From Simmondsia chinensis (taxonomy: Eukaryota; Streptophyta; Magnoliopsida; Caryophyllales; Simmondsiaceae): 64,000 nucleotides of DNA. The notes beneath the pieces were generated by a model. That model made no database searches. It was not told the DNA's origin and saw nothing but the letters and a program-made list of their open reading frames with translations. Where the stretch lies: positions 3,484,501-3,548,500 of the forward strand of contig JAGTTD010000006.1 of the NCBI GenBank assembly GCA_018398585.1. The letters are read 5' to 3'. Below, piece by piece: positions 42,682-54,401 of this stretch. The translations under genes and the position numbers were made by a program. Position 1 is the stretch's first letter; every line of letters begins with the position of its first letter.

Positions 42682-42918
42682 TCATCTAATCCTCCACATA
42701 CTAAGCATACCCCCAGATCCAGAAGAGGAAGCCACGATCCATCTAGATTCTACATCCACACTGCGCCACAATCGCTCAGTAAGCCCTTCCTTAAGTTCAG
42801 AAATTTTCGTCTCTAAAATGCATACAAAATTTGGGTTCTTCCTCCGTACAATGTCCTTCACCATTCTTTGCTTAACAACATAATTTAACCCATTCACATT
42901 CCACACCAAAATCTTCAT
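42682..42918 (-). pseudogene. LINE-B ORF2 start, APE-type endonuclease fragment
   Basis: ILVWNVNGLN, FVCILETKI (catalytic Glu region) and WIVASSSGSGGMLSMW are the first third of an AP-endonuclease domain. A stop at 42682 and the junction at about 42600 remove the rest. ORF2 starts 21 bp after the ORF1 end, as usual for these elements. Confidence 0.85.
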
Positions 42919-42939
42919 CTTACTCTTTCCTTTCGTTAA

Positions 42940-44949
42940 CTAAATCTCTATCAACTTACTTTTGCCCTTATCTTTGAGATTCTTCCTTCTTTTCTCAGAT
43001 CGCTTCACACCTCTTGACTTCTTCAACATGGCTTTAACACTAGAAGGAGTATACCCATTCCAGTTAATCCCAATCAAAGTTCCAGTTTCCCAAGTCTTCA
43101 TAGATTCCCAGCAATCCTCATCCTCTACACCCTTCCTTGATACTGACCTACTAAATTCACTCTTTTCTCTGCATCCTTCCTCTGCATTATATGATGCGTT
43201 CTCCCACTTTCTCTCCTTCTTTGAGCCGGTTCTAATTGCACTTCGACCCTCCATCTCACTCTCGCATTCACCATGAACTTCAACTTCAAACAAGTTTACA
43301 AAGCCTGGTGGAAATTCATCATCTGAGCTATCATCCCCTACACCCTGACTAATTGGAGCTATATCATCATCACCTTCTTCATTAGCAGCCAAGGGTTTGC
43401 TTCCACAGTTTTTGAACAACCAGGGGCTATTAGGAATGGGGGAGAGTGCAATGCCCAAGCCCACTGTTCCTTTAGGTTCTGACAAATTTTCCAGATGAAC
43501 ACTTCCACTCTCCAGTACTGGGCTATCTTCCTTTGTTTTCTTTGTCTCCAATCCTTCTAACTTCCACATGCGTGTTGTCATTATTTCCCAATGACCTCAT
43601 TAATCTCTCCTTAATTTTGCTCACAGGTATGGTCTTTTGCACTTCCCTCTAGACTTGTACATGGCTATTCCCCTAACAATTATCCCTATTACTTTCCACG
43701 TCAGCTCCCCTAGACAGTTGAACTTCCTGTTGCCGTATTGGTTCCGGTACCTCTTGAACTGTCTCGACTCTACTTCGTTTCCATTCATCTCTGTCAGGGA
43801 TGACACTGGAGCTTCCCTCATATTGACTTCCGGTAGACAAAAGAGGTATTTTTCAGTTGCTATCTGACCTCCTTCAATCACATGTACCAAGAAGCACGCC
43901 TATCCTATAGTGAACCACACCACTTCATCAATCAACATCTTGGCTTCAGTTTCTACAAGGACTTTACCTACTTCAAGTGACTTTCCAGCTTTACAAATAC
44001 AATCTATTGCAAGAACTCTGCCCCAGCCTTTTGCAATCTCAGCAAAGTTTTCGTTAGACCAAGCATGTAGGGGTACTCCGCATCAAGCTAGCCATGCTTT
44101 CCTTTTCCTACTTTGATCAAACTCATCCCATCTTTTTGTCTTCGCAAAAATCCTACTCAGCCTTGTCGGATCGCTTCTCAGAATTTCCTCTCTTTCTTCC
44201 ACATTTCTGAGAGCTATGACAAACTTTGTGCCTCCCATGGACTGTACTTCACACCCAAGAAGTCCTTCCTTGATTAGCTTTTCCTTGATAACTTCAGCAC
44301 CTACATCTTTAGTCAATTCTCCAATAATACTTCTTCTCAGTTTCTCCAATCTTCCTTCCACTGCATGTCCATAGATAGTCTTTAGAGCTCCCCAACAGGA
44401 GCCGCCTACTTCACACCTCTAAATATTAGAATCCTTCTTAGTCTTCCCCGCTCCGTTGCTCTGTCTCGGTCTTCTTAAGCTATTCTCTTTAGCTCTCGAC
44501 AAGGGTTCAACTCCTTTTCCGTTCCTATTCATAACTTTTGGTTCCTTCAGTACTTGGGCATGGGTCCTAACTTCCTCCTTAGTTGTGGTCGCCTTCTTCC
44601 GAGTCCCATTGTCAATATCATCACCTAGATTTCGCTGGAACGGTTTCTTTGTCCTGTCATATCTTGCGAGTTTGACAAGTAATCTAGCATCCCTTAGCCA
44701 ACAACCATTTGCTTCATGGATTGCTTTATGTGCTTCACTCCCGCTCCCGAATCTTGCAAAACCAAATCTTAACTTTCTCGCTTCTCTTCTCTTCACTGGG
44801 ACATAGGTATCAACCACCCTTCCATGATTACTAAAGACCCTTTTTGACCACAGATTTGTGATATCTTGAGGCAAATTATCGATGAATTAGGTGACTTCGT
44901 TCCCATCTCCAAGCTTCCCGTTGCTTCCTCTCCTTCTTCCATGTTCCAT
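42940..44949 (-). pseudogene. LINE-B ORF1 remnant with RRM-like domain
   Basis: Pieces in several frames: 44949-44419 starts MEHGRRRGSNG with a stop at the FIDNLP motif, then an RRM-like LWSKRVFSNHGRVVD and LRFGFARFGS. 44361-44083 reads a DUF4283-like GTKFVIALRNVEEREEIL; 43890-43621 and 43581-42940 complete an acidic and basic C-terminal end with GTLIGINWNGYTPSSVKAML. At least three stops or frameshifts interrupt it. It would bind RNA in an active element. Confidence 0.8.
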
Positions 44950-46510
44950 ACTTTTTTTATAGTTTATTACTATAAATAAACTTGCGTATGCTATAATTGC
45001 AAGTTCTTTTAAGATAACGCTTTAATGTACTTTGGATGTAATATATAAATAAGGACTTGATCCTTGTAAAAAAAAGACTTTATGATGTAATATTTTAATA
45101 TTCAACATGTCAAATTACGATGATGTTACTCTAATAATGTCAATTGAATCGGAGAAGGCGATGAGTGCAATTGAAGAAGATTTACATGTGAGAGGGAGTG
45201 TTAAGGACTCCATATGTGAGTCTAGCTAGCTAGATCCCACATTAGAGTTGTGAAAGAAAAGAGATTTACCTCACACCCTAACTTCCATGTTAGCTCGATA
45301 AAGGAGCACGACTTGGACTTTGATTCACTCGAGAGATCGCTCACATATAGAGGTTTTGTAACTCTTATAATTTCCAGCTTAAAACCCCAATCCACAATAC
45401 AACCCTTCGCTTTCTCTTTCTTATTGACAAGAGATTTCTATAATATAATACCTGATACATGTATCGACAATACCCAAAGTTAAGCCCAAAAATTCCCTCA
45501 GTAAGAATCATTGCAGATCACTTATTCAATCAATAGGTGTATCTCGACAAAAAACAAAACTTTATTTTTGAAAGAAACAAGCATAACTAGGACTAAAAAT
45601 CCTTTGATCCACAGCTTCGTATTCTTTAAATTTATGGGAATCCAACAATAGTATCTCACAAGGGCAATATGTTCCAATAAACGAACAAGTATAACTTTAT
45701 TTTATACACTAGAAAAGTAAGATATTTTAGAAAACGAATAAGAAGCACATTGATTTCAAGACCAGTGCTATTTTATCTCCCATGTCATGTTTTTCGTTTC
45801 TAGATATCATTCCATTTGCTTTTTTTTCCCCCGATAAGTAGGAGGGAATAATGGATCCTTCAAATGGTACATAAAATCTAACTAGAAAACAAATGGCCAT
45901 CCAAGAATATGTTCATAAAACTAGAAAATGAAAATCCTAGTACCTGAAGTTGTACTGCGCACCATGGTCATAGCTAGGCTATGCAAAGCACCCAACTTTG
46001 TAGGATGGTCCGTGACATTGTGACTTCTCTACGGTGGTTGAGGAAGTGTAGACACTAGTTTTGGGGGAAGCTTTGAAGACTAATATTCACGGGTCCTCCA
46101 AACCGTGGTGAATAGAAATGTCAGGACATCCAATTAGCTCTTTCTGTGTAGCGTTTTGTTTGGTTTTTGATAGTACTTATTATTGTAATAGATGCAGATC
46201 TGTAAATCTGGGATGTGAATGAAGGTAGCCCTTGCCCTTTTTTGGTTTTTGTTCTGTTTTTGCCTTGATATCTACCCACTCAGGTGTGGTCCTGGGTTCC
46301 GCCCTCGCAGTACGCCGGATTTTATATTGCAATTATTTTGCTAATTATTTTAAAAAAAAAACTCTTGTAACCATCTAATAACTCTAAGTTTTGTGCTTTT
46401 GAGTATGCATAATCCATCACAATTTGAGTTTTTGGAGATGAGAGCATTTCCAGCTCCCTAAATTGAGTCGATGACAACAAAATAAGTCATTCCATTTGCT
46501 ACATTGTTAT
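44950..46510. other. Repeat fragments, no gene
   Basis: The segment 45191-45480 begins GTTAAGGACTCCATATGTGAGTC and resembles the LTR-like family at 52153, 54937 and 56464. A T-rich tail ending GCTAATTATTTT plus A-run lies at about 46235-46360. Nothing codes. Confidence 0.45.
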
Positions 46511-46615
46511 TTTCTTTGCTTATTTTTGATAATTAGCGACAACCATCCCAATACAGAAACAAGCACACCTGCGAAAGTGAGGCCCGAGCGAACAAGCATA
46601 AAAAGCGTACAGCAG
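46511..46615 (-). mobile_element. LINE/SINE 3'-tail fragment
   Basis: TTTTTGATAATTAGCGACAACC then a GCGAAAGTGAGGCCCGAGCG stretch, the complement of the common 3' tail. Confidence 0.5.
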
Positions 46616-46904
46616 TTGCAATGAAGTCAGTGACATTGCTTTCCTAAGATCTCGTTTGGTTGCCAAATGAATTGAATATGTTGCCATGATGAGAAATAAA
46701 ATTTCTTGCGAGAGGCTAGTTAAAAATAAAGGAATTAAAACTTACCTAAGGGGCTAGGTAAGTTACTTCTTGCGTTTTGAAAGAATTGGAACTTGCTTTA
46801 TTTTTCTCATCCTGCCTGCTTCCTGCATACCAAATAAGAGCCAAAGTTCGCAGTTCCCATGAGTTTCTACTTCGCGCATTTACTTCCTGCATACCTAATA
46901 AATT

Positions 46905-47082
46905 TGCTCCTTGCTCCTGCCGTTTGGTTGGTTTTGTTGCTTTCGTTTGCCTTGTGTTTTCTTGTTTGTGAGTCGTAATCTTCCTGTTTTTTATTGTCTT
47001 TTTGTTTTGATTTTTTTTAGTGTCTGTTGTTTGGCCTGCTTTTTTCCGCGAATTTGTCGCTAATTATCGAAAAAAAAATATA
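46905..47082 (+). mobile_element. LINE/SINE 3'-tail fragment with A-tail
   Basis: T/G-rich sequence ends GAATTTGTCGCTAATTATCG followed by an A-run at 47071-47079. Best-preserved version of the shared tail motif. Confidence 0.6.
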
Positions 47083-47194
47083 GAGCAGTTGTACGTATAT
47101 GTATAACAAGTATTATACCATTTTTATTGCTTTTATTAACATTTGTTTATATAATAGATTATCTTGTAGACAGTATGACACTGGCATTCCTTGG

Positions 47195-47296
47195 GCCTGT
47201 TGATCCATAAATAGATGAAATGTATGGACTAAAACAGGTCAGGGGTTCGAATACCAGTGCGGTGGTGGTGGCTGTGTGGTGAATATAAGGTATTTT
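47195..47296 (+). mobile_element. tRNA-like SINE head
   Basis: A box B AGGGGTTCGAATACC at about 47242 follows a weak box A. No intact tRNA fold. The 5S-headed SINE begins just downstream. Confidence 0.4.
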
Positions 47297-47307
47297 AAAA
47301 TACCTTT

Positions 47308-47533
47308 TGTTTTTGAGTTTATTTACAAGGCACTAATACACCGGATTCCATTAGAACTCTAAAGTTAAGCGTGCCTGAGCGAGAGTAGTACCAGGATGGG
47401 TGACCTCCTAGGAAGTCATCGGAAACAGCCTCTCGGCAGGGTTACACCCTGAAGGGGTAAGACTGCGTACATCTACCCCCCAGACCCTGTTTAGGCAGAA
47501 GCTTTTAAGGCATTAGGTTTGTTATTGTTGTTA
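47308..47533 (+). mobile_element. 5S rRNA-headed SINE, copy 1
   Basis: 226 bp between 11-bp target duplications AAAATACCTTT (47297-47307, 47534-47544). After about 20 bp, 47329-47421 matches plant 5S rRNA: CACTAATACACCGGATTCC, AAGTTAAGCGTG (box A), GAGAGTAGTACCAGGATGGGTGACCTCC (intermediate element and box C, here split across positions 47385-47410). It runs into a body with GGAAACAGCCTCTCGGCAGG and GAAGGGGTAAGACTGCGTAC, like plant Au-type SINEs, and ends in TTG repeats. The internal Pol III promoter is preserved. It is not a 5S gene, since the 5' and 3' ends of 5S are missing. Confidence 0.85.
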
Positions 47534-47544
47534 AAAATACCTTT

Positions 47545-50221
47545 CTTTTCATTTTCTTTTAAAACAGTTTATATTAGAATGAACTTTAATTTTGGACTTA
47601 AAGGATAATAACAACAACAAATTCAATGTCCTATGGGCTTCCACCCGAGTAGAGTTTGGGAGGGTTAGATGTACTCAGTCTTACTCTTTCAGGATGTTAC
47701 CCTAAAAAAAGACTGCGTCCTGAAAACAAAAATTAAAGATAGAAGTAAAAAAAGTAAAAAGCAAATATGAGTACATTCAAATTTTAAATATAGATCGAAA
47801 AATCATTAGGCTCCTTCCATATTAATTTTTTGGTTCTCAGCATTTTTGCTTTAAGAACCTCAAAGTAGAACTGGTAAAACATGACGCCATGACCGGCCCT
47901 TAGCATTGATCACCCTCATGAAGGGTGATTTCAATTTCTTCTTCAATGTAGTACGGGATTCTAGTGTGCTTTTTTAGGTCTTCTTTTACATCCTTGTATT
48001 ATAAATAGTCATGTACTTTTGTGAATAGAATCATCAAAGTCTCTTTTTTTTTCCGATAAGGAACAAGCAAGAGCTCGAAATACAAAGTAGGGTGCACTTA
48101 CAAAAAGTAGGGGCCCGGGAAACAAATTCCGGATTTAGAACCCCTACCAACCTTGACTTACTCTGCCATATTATTAACATTTAGCTGACAAAGGGGTTCA
48201 TCATTGTTGAGACCAGCAAAAAATACATTTGGACCAAACCTAGCAGGTAAAGAGGTCTAGAATCCAAGTGTCTATCTTTGTTAATTTTTTTGGTTTTAGT
48301 AATTTTCACAACCTGTTTGACTCATGATTCAATCTAGTCTATCCAACTTTAACCTAAAAATTTTAAAAATTACTGAAAACTGAACTTGAAACTCGAATCT
48401 AAACCCTACTAAGTTGACTACAAACCCAAAACAATACGGCCCGAGTTTACCCAAGATAGAACCAGATTCTCAATATTGATTTTGGTTATCAATATTTTTG
48501 TTTTATGAACCCAAAAGAAGAGTTGTTTGACCCATGCTCCTACTCGATCCACCCGATTGTAAAATGAAAATTTTAAAAATTATTGGCACCCAATGCCAAC
48601 CATTTGATTTATCAAGCCGAGCCCAAGCCTAAAGCTTGATCTCAGAGGATCACGAACCTAAATGAGTTTACCATAATATAATTTATTAGTTTAAATATGT
48701 CCAGTCCAACCAAACCCAATTTGAGTATAAATAATCTGAGCCCAAGCATGAACAAGCTCAAGAAAGCGTCAGATGAGCTTAAATGAGAATAAGAATCGCA
48801 AACTTAATTCAAAACTCACCAAGCTGGTTTTGTGCTTAATTGGGTTGAGCTGAGCACAAGCCAACATAGCAAATCGAAGTTTCCAAACTCCTCGAGTTTC
48901 GAGCCAAGCTCGAAGTGAGCTAAATATAAACAGGCGAAGTCTCGAGTTTGATCAAGCTTGACTCGACTCGGTTCAACTCAAATACACCCCTATCTAAGGA
49001 GAGCGAGGACCATGATAGTATCCACCTCTGGGTACTCACCCCCCAGTGCTCATTACCTTGACACCCGTGGAAGGTCTTCAGAGGATGACACCAATGACAT
49101 CAATGCCTGATAAGGTGAAGGTAGCTTATGACCCTGATGCTTGATTGTTAGCCGAGGCATCCATCAGGGGCCAAAAGCTCGCCTCCAAAACGAGGAATCC
49201 TAGTTTTTTAGTTCGGCTTTAAGGACCTATTCAAGATTGCTTATTTTGAGGAAAATAAGGAGGTTTTTGGGAAAAGCACTTTTCTGGAATTTTGAGAATG
49301 TTTGGCAAACAAAAAAATGTGTTTTTATTAAAAATAGAAGCCGTTTTTCTGTTTTTAAGCAGAAGCAGTAATTTGATGTTTCTGATTATACGTAGAAGTA
49401 AAAGCCAAAATTTAAAATTAAAAAAATTTGGTTCAATCATCTTTAAGTTTGTCAATATATATAAAAATCAATTTATATATTTAGAAAATAATTTATAAAT
49501 TTTAAAAATAGTTTATATAGTTTAAAAAATATTTTAATAATTAATAATATATTAAGGATATTTAGAAAATATTTTAATATTTGAAAAATATATTAAATTT
49601 TTTAGAAATATTGAAAAATATTTTTAAAATATTAAAAATTAGTTTAAGTATTTAAAAAATATTTTATATATTTAAGAATATTTTAAATGATGAAAAAAAT
49701 ATTTAGATATTTTAAAAATATATTAAGCATTTAAAGTGGCTCTTAAGTGATTAATTTTAACTATAAAATACTTTTGTTATTATCCTTTATGTTAATTTTA
49801 GTACAAAAAGCGCTTTTTTAAACATTGGCCAAACACTTACAATATTACAATAAGTACTTTTTTACTGGGTTAGCTAAACACAAATGACTTATTTAAAATA
49901 ATATTTTTTACAAAAATACTTTTATAAAAAATACTTTTAAAAAAATTATTTTTTTATAGCAATGTCAAACAACTCTAAAATGGAAATTTGAAACGTGACA
50001 ATAAGCCAAAGCAATATAAATTGGGGGGAATTTCAAATTTAGTGTATTGGTGGGGCCTCCGTTAAATTTTGAAAGCCAATCACACAACGGCTATATCTGC
50101 ACTCCACTGCACTGCACAACTCCCCACGCCTCTCTCTCTCTCTCTCTCTCTCTAAACTGATTAGACAATATACGATAATATTAGTGTGATGGTAAAATTA
50201 TTATTCATAGAGTAATAGTAT
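47545..50221. other. Repeat fragments, no gene
   Basis: Contains a minus-strand Au-type body at about 47605-47728, a 3'-tail fragment at 48046-48130, CTCGA-rich decayed repeat at about 48850-48990 and a palindromic AT-rich element at about 49210-49980 with AAAGCACTTTTC/GAAAAGTGC-like arms. (TC)n at 50132-50152. No gene. Confidence 0.4.
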
Positions 50222-50512
50222 CGTCAAGGAACTATATTTTTTAAAAGTATAAGGTGATGAGTAAAAGTTTAAAATTGATTTTATACTCTAATATATCCCC
50301 TCACGCAAATGCCCGTTTGGACTTAAAGTGTGGATAATACACAGGCCCACCTCTTACCTTATGCTTAATTGTTTTAATATTAAAAATGGGGGCTGTTGAG
50401 ATTTGAACTCCTGACCTCTTGGTCATTAAGGCTCTAATACCATGTCAAGGAACCATATTTCCCAGAAGCTTAAGCTGATGAAGATCCAGGATTGATTTTA
50501 TACTCTAACAAG
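50222..50512 (-). mobile_element. tRNA-derived SINE, family 1, with partial second copy
   Basis: 50222-50450 is a nearly complete copy (minus strand: GACCAAGAGGTCAGGAGTTCAAATC as head). 50444-50512 repeats the 3' end (CAAGGAACCATATTTCC ... TATACTCTAAC), so a second truncated copy lies head-to-tail next to it. Confidence 0.6.
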
Positions 50513-50680
50513 TATGACTTATAAATAATTTAAGTTATAAAGTTATCTTAAAAAATACGAATTTGCTCTGACAATAGTGTCATATCATTGTCAACGAAAA
50601 ATTATTGTTATTGGAGTAAAATTATTAATGTAAAAATAATTTTGTGGTTCTCATTATTTGTAAGTCATAAATGATCACTA

Positions 50681-50960
50681 CAACAATAGTCTCAGTGCCT
50701 CAAGGGCTTCCACATAAGTAAGGTCTGGGAGGTGGTGTACCCAGCTTTCCCCCTTCAGGGTAGAGACTATATCCGATGACCCCCAACTTGAGAAGTATGG
50801 CAAAATAGAAGCATGACAGCATGGAAGCATGAGAGCAACAAAGCATAAGAGCAAAACATGGCACAAGGCAAGCATTACGAAGCAAAACTCAATGAAAGGC
50901 AACTGCAAGGCAAATAGTAGACAAGTAAGCAGATAAGCAGATAAGTATACCAAAGGTGGA
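50681..50960 (-). mobile_element. Au-type SINE body, decayed
   Basis: CTACAACAATAGTCTCAGTGCCTCAAGGGC through GGGAGGTGGTGTACCC is the complement of the body shared with the 5S-headed SINEs. The 5' part is replaced by GCATGAGAGCA-like short repeats. Chance open frames on the minus strand are not genes. Confidence 0.5.
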
Positions 50961-51555
50961 GATATATACGCCTAGAAACACCAGTGTTACCTCTACTCTA
51001 AGTTGCTACATCGGCTACCCTTATGTTAACCCTCCATAGAGCTCTATCTAAGGACATTTTCTCCCATAGGTTTAGGTGAGTGAGTTATTATCGAATCGTC
51101 TCCAACCATATCTTCTTTATAAGTCATAAATGATCACTCTAACACCATTTTTAATTTAATCATTAATGTATTATTTAAGATTATTTAAATTTAAATATTA
51201 ACTATGCATCACACGGGATAACTCTAGAGATAATTTATGTCCAACAATAATAACTTTCTATTATAAATATGGAGAAAATATATAAGTTGTATATTAAATA
51301 AATATTTAAAAAATTATTATTGCCAGAATAAATATACTACTATCAAAATAATTATATGACTTGCAAATAATAAAAGTCATAATTTAAAAAAAAATAATAT
51401 TATATGCTTGTAATAATAATTTTAATCCGATAATATTTATTATATATTTAGATTTCCAAGCAAAAAAAAGGTGTTCTTTCACTATTATCGAAGACCACCC
51501 ATAAAATATTGCATAGGTCCCGGTTACTTGCTTCTTATTTATAGGATAAATTTGA

Positions 51556-51942
51556 AGATTATTTATGCTAAAGATTTTATATTTTTATTATTGTATTAAT
51601 TTAGTTTTTATAATTTTAACTATGTTAATTTAATCTTTTTACAATTTAATTTGTGTGAATTTAGTTATTTGCTTAAATTTAAGTTAAATTATTGACGTAA
51701 TTTTTCGCAACACAATTACATTATATATAATTAATCAATTGCAAATCCACACGTCAACTCTATTTAACCCAATCAATAGCCAAACTATCAAAAATATTAC
51801 TAAAAGCTTAACATAAATTTTACTATAAGAATTAAATTGACATAATATTAATTAAAGAGGAACTAAATTAATATAATTAAAAGTAGAAGAACTAAATTAA
51901 AATACTGAGCAAAATACAAAAACTATTGGTGTAAATAACCCT
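51556..51942. mobile_element. MITE, AGGGTTATT-TIR family
   Basis: Starts AGATTATTTATGCTAAAG and ends CTATTGGTGTAAATAACCCT, with inverted CAATTTAGT-type subterminal repeats. Confidence 0.6.
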
Positions 51943-52152
51943 AATTTCATATTTAAATTTTTGTATAAAGAAATTAAATTTTAATTATTTTTACCTTTTG
52001 TATTAACATTCTTTAGTATAAAATATAAAATCATTAATATTAAATGTGAAATTTACTTATCATAATATTATTTTTTGTTTCTACCAAACAATTAAAAATT
52101 AAATTGGTTTTTTTTTTCGTTTGCAGCAAACAACTTAAGTTAATTAGCTTTT

Positions 52153-52336
52153 GTTAAAGATTCTATATGTGATTTTAATTAAATCTTACATCAGATTGTA
52201 AAATATAATAGATTAATATTTTTACATAATGAGTTATTTCATTTAAAGTTAATAGTTTAGGATTGAACCCCACTTGAGCTTGTATGTGGATTTCTTTGTT
52301 CCAACCGCGTATGTCAAAGTCTGGTAAAATTTAACA
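52153..52336 (+). mobile_element. LTR-like repeat (TGTTAA...TTAACA)
   Basis: Begins TGTTAAAGATTC and ends AAAATTTAACA, giving 6-bp inverted ends. The interior GGATTGAACCCCACTTGAGC matches 55060 and related copies. It is perhaps a solo LTR of a small TRIM-like element; no target duplication was found. Confidence 0.5.
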
Positions 52337-54401
52337 GTTATTGGAAAAATTTTAAAACAAAATAAGCAAAGGGTATTACTATATTGTCTGAGATAACTTT
52401 TATACTTAAAGCAATTTTAAGAATAGAATATCTAATTTAAGTACACAAATAAAATATCCAATAATATGTAAAAAATTAATGTTCGAAATAAAATAATATG
52501 TAAGAAATTATTAACTTATAATTTATAAAATATATATTATCTTAACTCTTATTTACAAGTTAGGGATCTGTTTAATATTACTTTTTATTTATAATTATAA
52601 TTTTTTTTAGAAAACTAAAAGTTACATTTAGAAAATTAGTTTTTTGTTATTTTTTTATTTTTTCCTAATTTTAAGTAAAAACTAATATTGTTTTTGGAGT
52701 ATGGAATTGAAGTTGAGACTGAAATTGGGGCTCAGAATTTTAATTCCATTGTTTGGTTTACTTGCTGGAATCAGAATTACAATTTCACTGCCTAATTCCA
52801 TGGAAATGGATTCTAACTAAAAATCATAATTTCTAATTTCTTGGGGTGTGGGGGTAAAGAATTGCAATTCCATATTAACTCTATTGATCTAAAATTCAAA
52901 ATGACCCCACTTAATATGACTTAAAATCTAAAGATTTGGACGCAACTTAAAATTTGTCTTGAATCTCGAAATTACCCAACACGAATGTCATGAACTTGAC
53001 TTAGTTAAAAGTCTGAAGTGACCCATCCCTATTGACCCGAAACTTGAGATATGATTCAAATTCAAAAAAATAAAACTACTCGACTTGAATGTAGTATAAG
53101 CAAGCTTAGCTGAAGTGGAAATTACACCACCAAATAGATCCAAAACTTAACACGACGTGTACCCAAAATGAACTGACCTATCTCAAACTCAATTTAAGAT
53201 GACTCGAGCTTAAAATGACCTAAATGAACTCAAATCCGATCGTAATTAAAATGAATTCTGAAAAGACCTAACTTGATTAATTGAAACTGTGAGATAACAT
53301 TAACACAAAATGATTCGACGCGATACTCAACCCAATGTGACTTGAAACTCGAACTCAAAGTGAACTGCTCCGATAAAAATCCAACATTAGTTGATTTAAA
53401 ACTCAAAATAATCTAAGGCCTCGTTTGGTTGCTGAAGGAATTGAATTCCTATAGAAAGCCATACTTTTCAGAAATTCACTTCCCTTGTCAATTTTTCAGG
53501 GAAGTAGTATAAAAGTGTTTGGTTGCCCAAATGGGAAATAGAGCTTCATGAGAATTCAATTCCTGCGTTTTGTTTGGTTGACACAGCACTTCTCATGAAA
53601 TACAATTAAAATGACCATTATGCCCATGTCTAATCTTCTAGCATCATTGATAATGGGAGTGATGAGTAAACTTGTCATAATCACAAATTAGAAATGGTAG
53701 AATTGTCATATAGATTAAAAATAATAAAGAAAATAGAACTTACCTGAAAGGCTAGGTAAGTTACCTCCCCAATTTTGAAGCAATTGGAAATTAGATATAG
53801 TTTGGCATGCCGAAAGTAAACAAGAAAATTTTCAATTCATGGAAAATGTTGTTTTTAGGTCTTGTTTGGTATACGAGAAGTAGATAGGATATAAGAAGTT
53901 GGAATTGGTAAGTAAGTTCCAACTTACTTAAATTTTTAACACTTCAGAACACTTAAATAATAAAATATTTAGAACTAAAGGTACCCTGTTGTATATATTA
54001 AAATGTCTATATGATAAATACTCAAATTTTAACTGGCTAAAAGGTTTGGATTTCGATTCTCCCCTAAAAATTATTGATTTAACTAACTTTTGTGTCGTGT
54101 GAATTTCTCAATAGCAATAAAAAATATTCAAATCTTAAAATATTTAGGCGATAATTTTATAAAAGAAGTTTAATTTCAAAAATGCCCAGAACGAATGGGT
54201 GGAGTAATAATGAGATTTGTCGACCTTGGTAATCTAATCCACTGCCATTATCACACTCCAACACTCCCAACTATCCTAGTTGTGTTTCAAAGTTCAAACC
54301 TTTATCACTCTCTCTCCCCTGTACATGAATGTTTTTGCTACTGAGAAGTAGAGAGAGAGAAATTGAACCCCAAAAATCAAATCTTGAAGAAGAAAATCCA
54401 A

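Larger units (their letters stand above)
40174..44949 (-). mobile_element. L1-type LINE, copy B, RT core deleted
   Basis: From 44949 down: ORF1, a 21-bp gap, ORF2 endonuclease (42918-42682), then an abrupt junction at about 42600 into the RT thumb, zinc-binding region (41675-41211) and RNase H (41168-40254, with the nested insert). The poly(A) is a T-run at about 40174-40188. The RT palm, present in copy A (10708-10990), is missing. Copy B thus keeps the 5' half that A lost. Stops and frameshifts are present in both ORFs. Confidence 0.85.
51120..54401. other. Long gene-free stretch upstream of the receptor kinase
   Basis: A MITE is at 51556-51942 and an LTR-like repeat at 52153-52336. GACCC/CAACTTG-rich decayed repeat covers 52870-53410, and TTTGGTT-bearing MITE-like sequence 53412-53900. 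54180-54401 is probably the promoter and 5' UTR of the kinase gene, but no motif stands out beyond CT-rich sequence. Confidence 0.45.

Noticed and set aside
47329..47421. 5S rRNA gene
   Set aside because: Only the middle of 5S is present, it runs directly into a SINE body, and the unit is bounded by a short target duplication. No tandem 5S array is seen.
47308..47533. Cassandra-type TRIM (which carries 5S in its LTRs)
   Set aside because: No LTR pair, primer-binding site or 5-bp duplication; a TTG tail and 11-20 bp target duplications fit a SINE.
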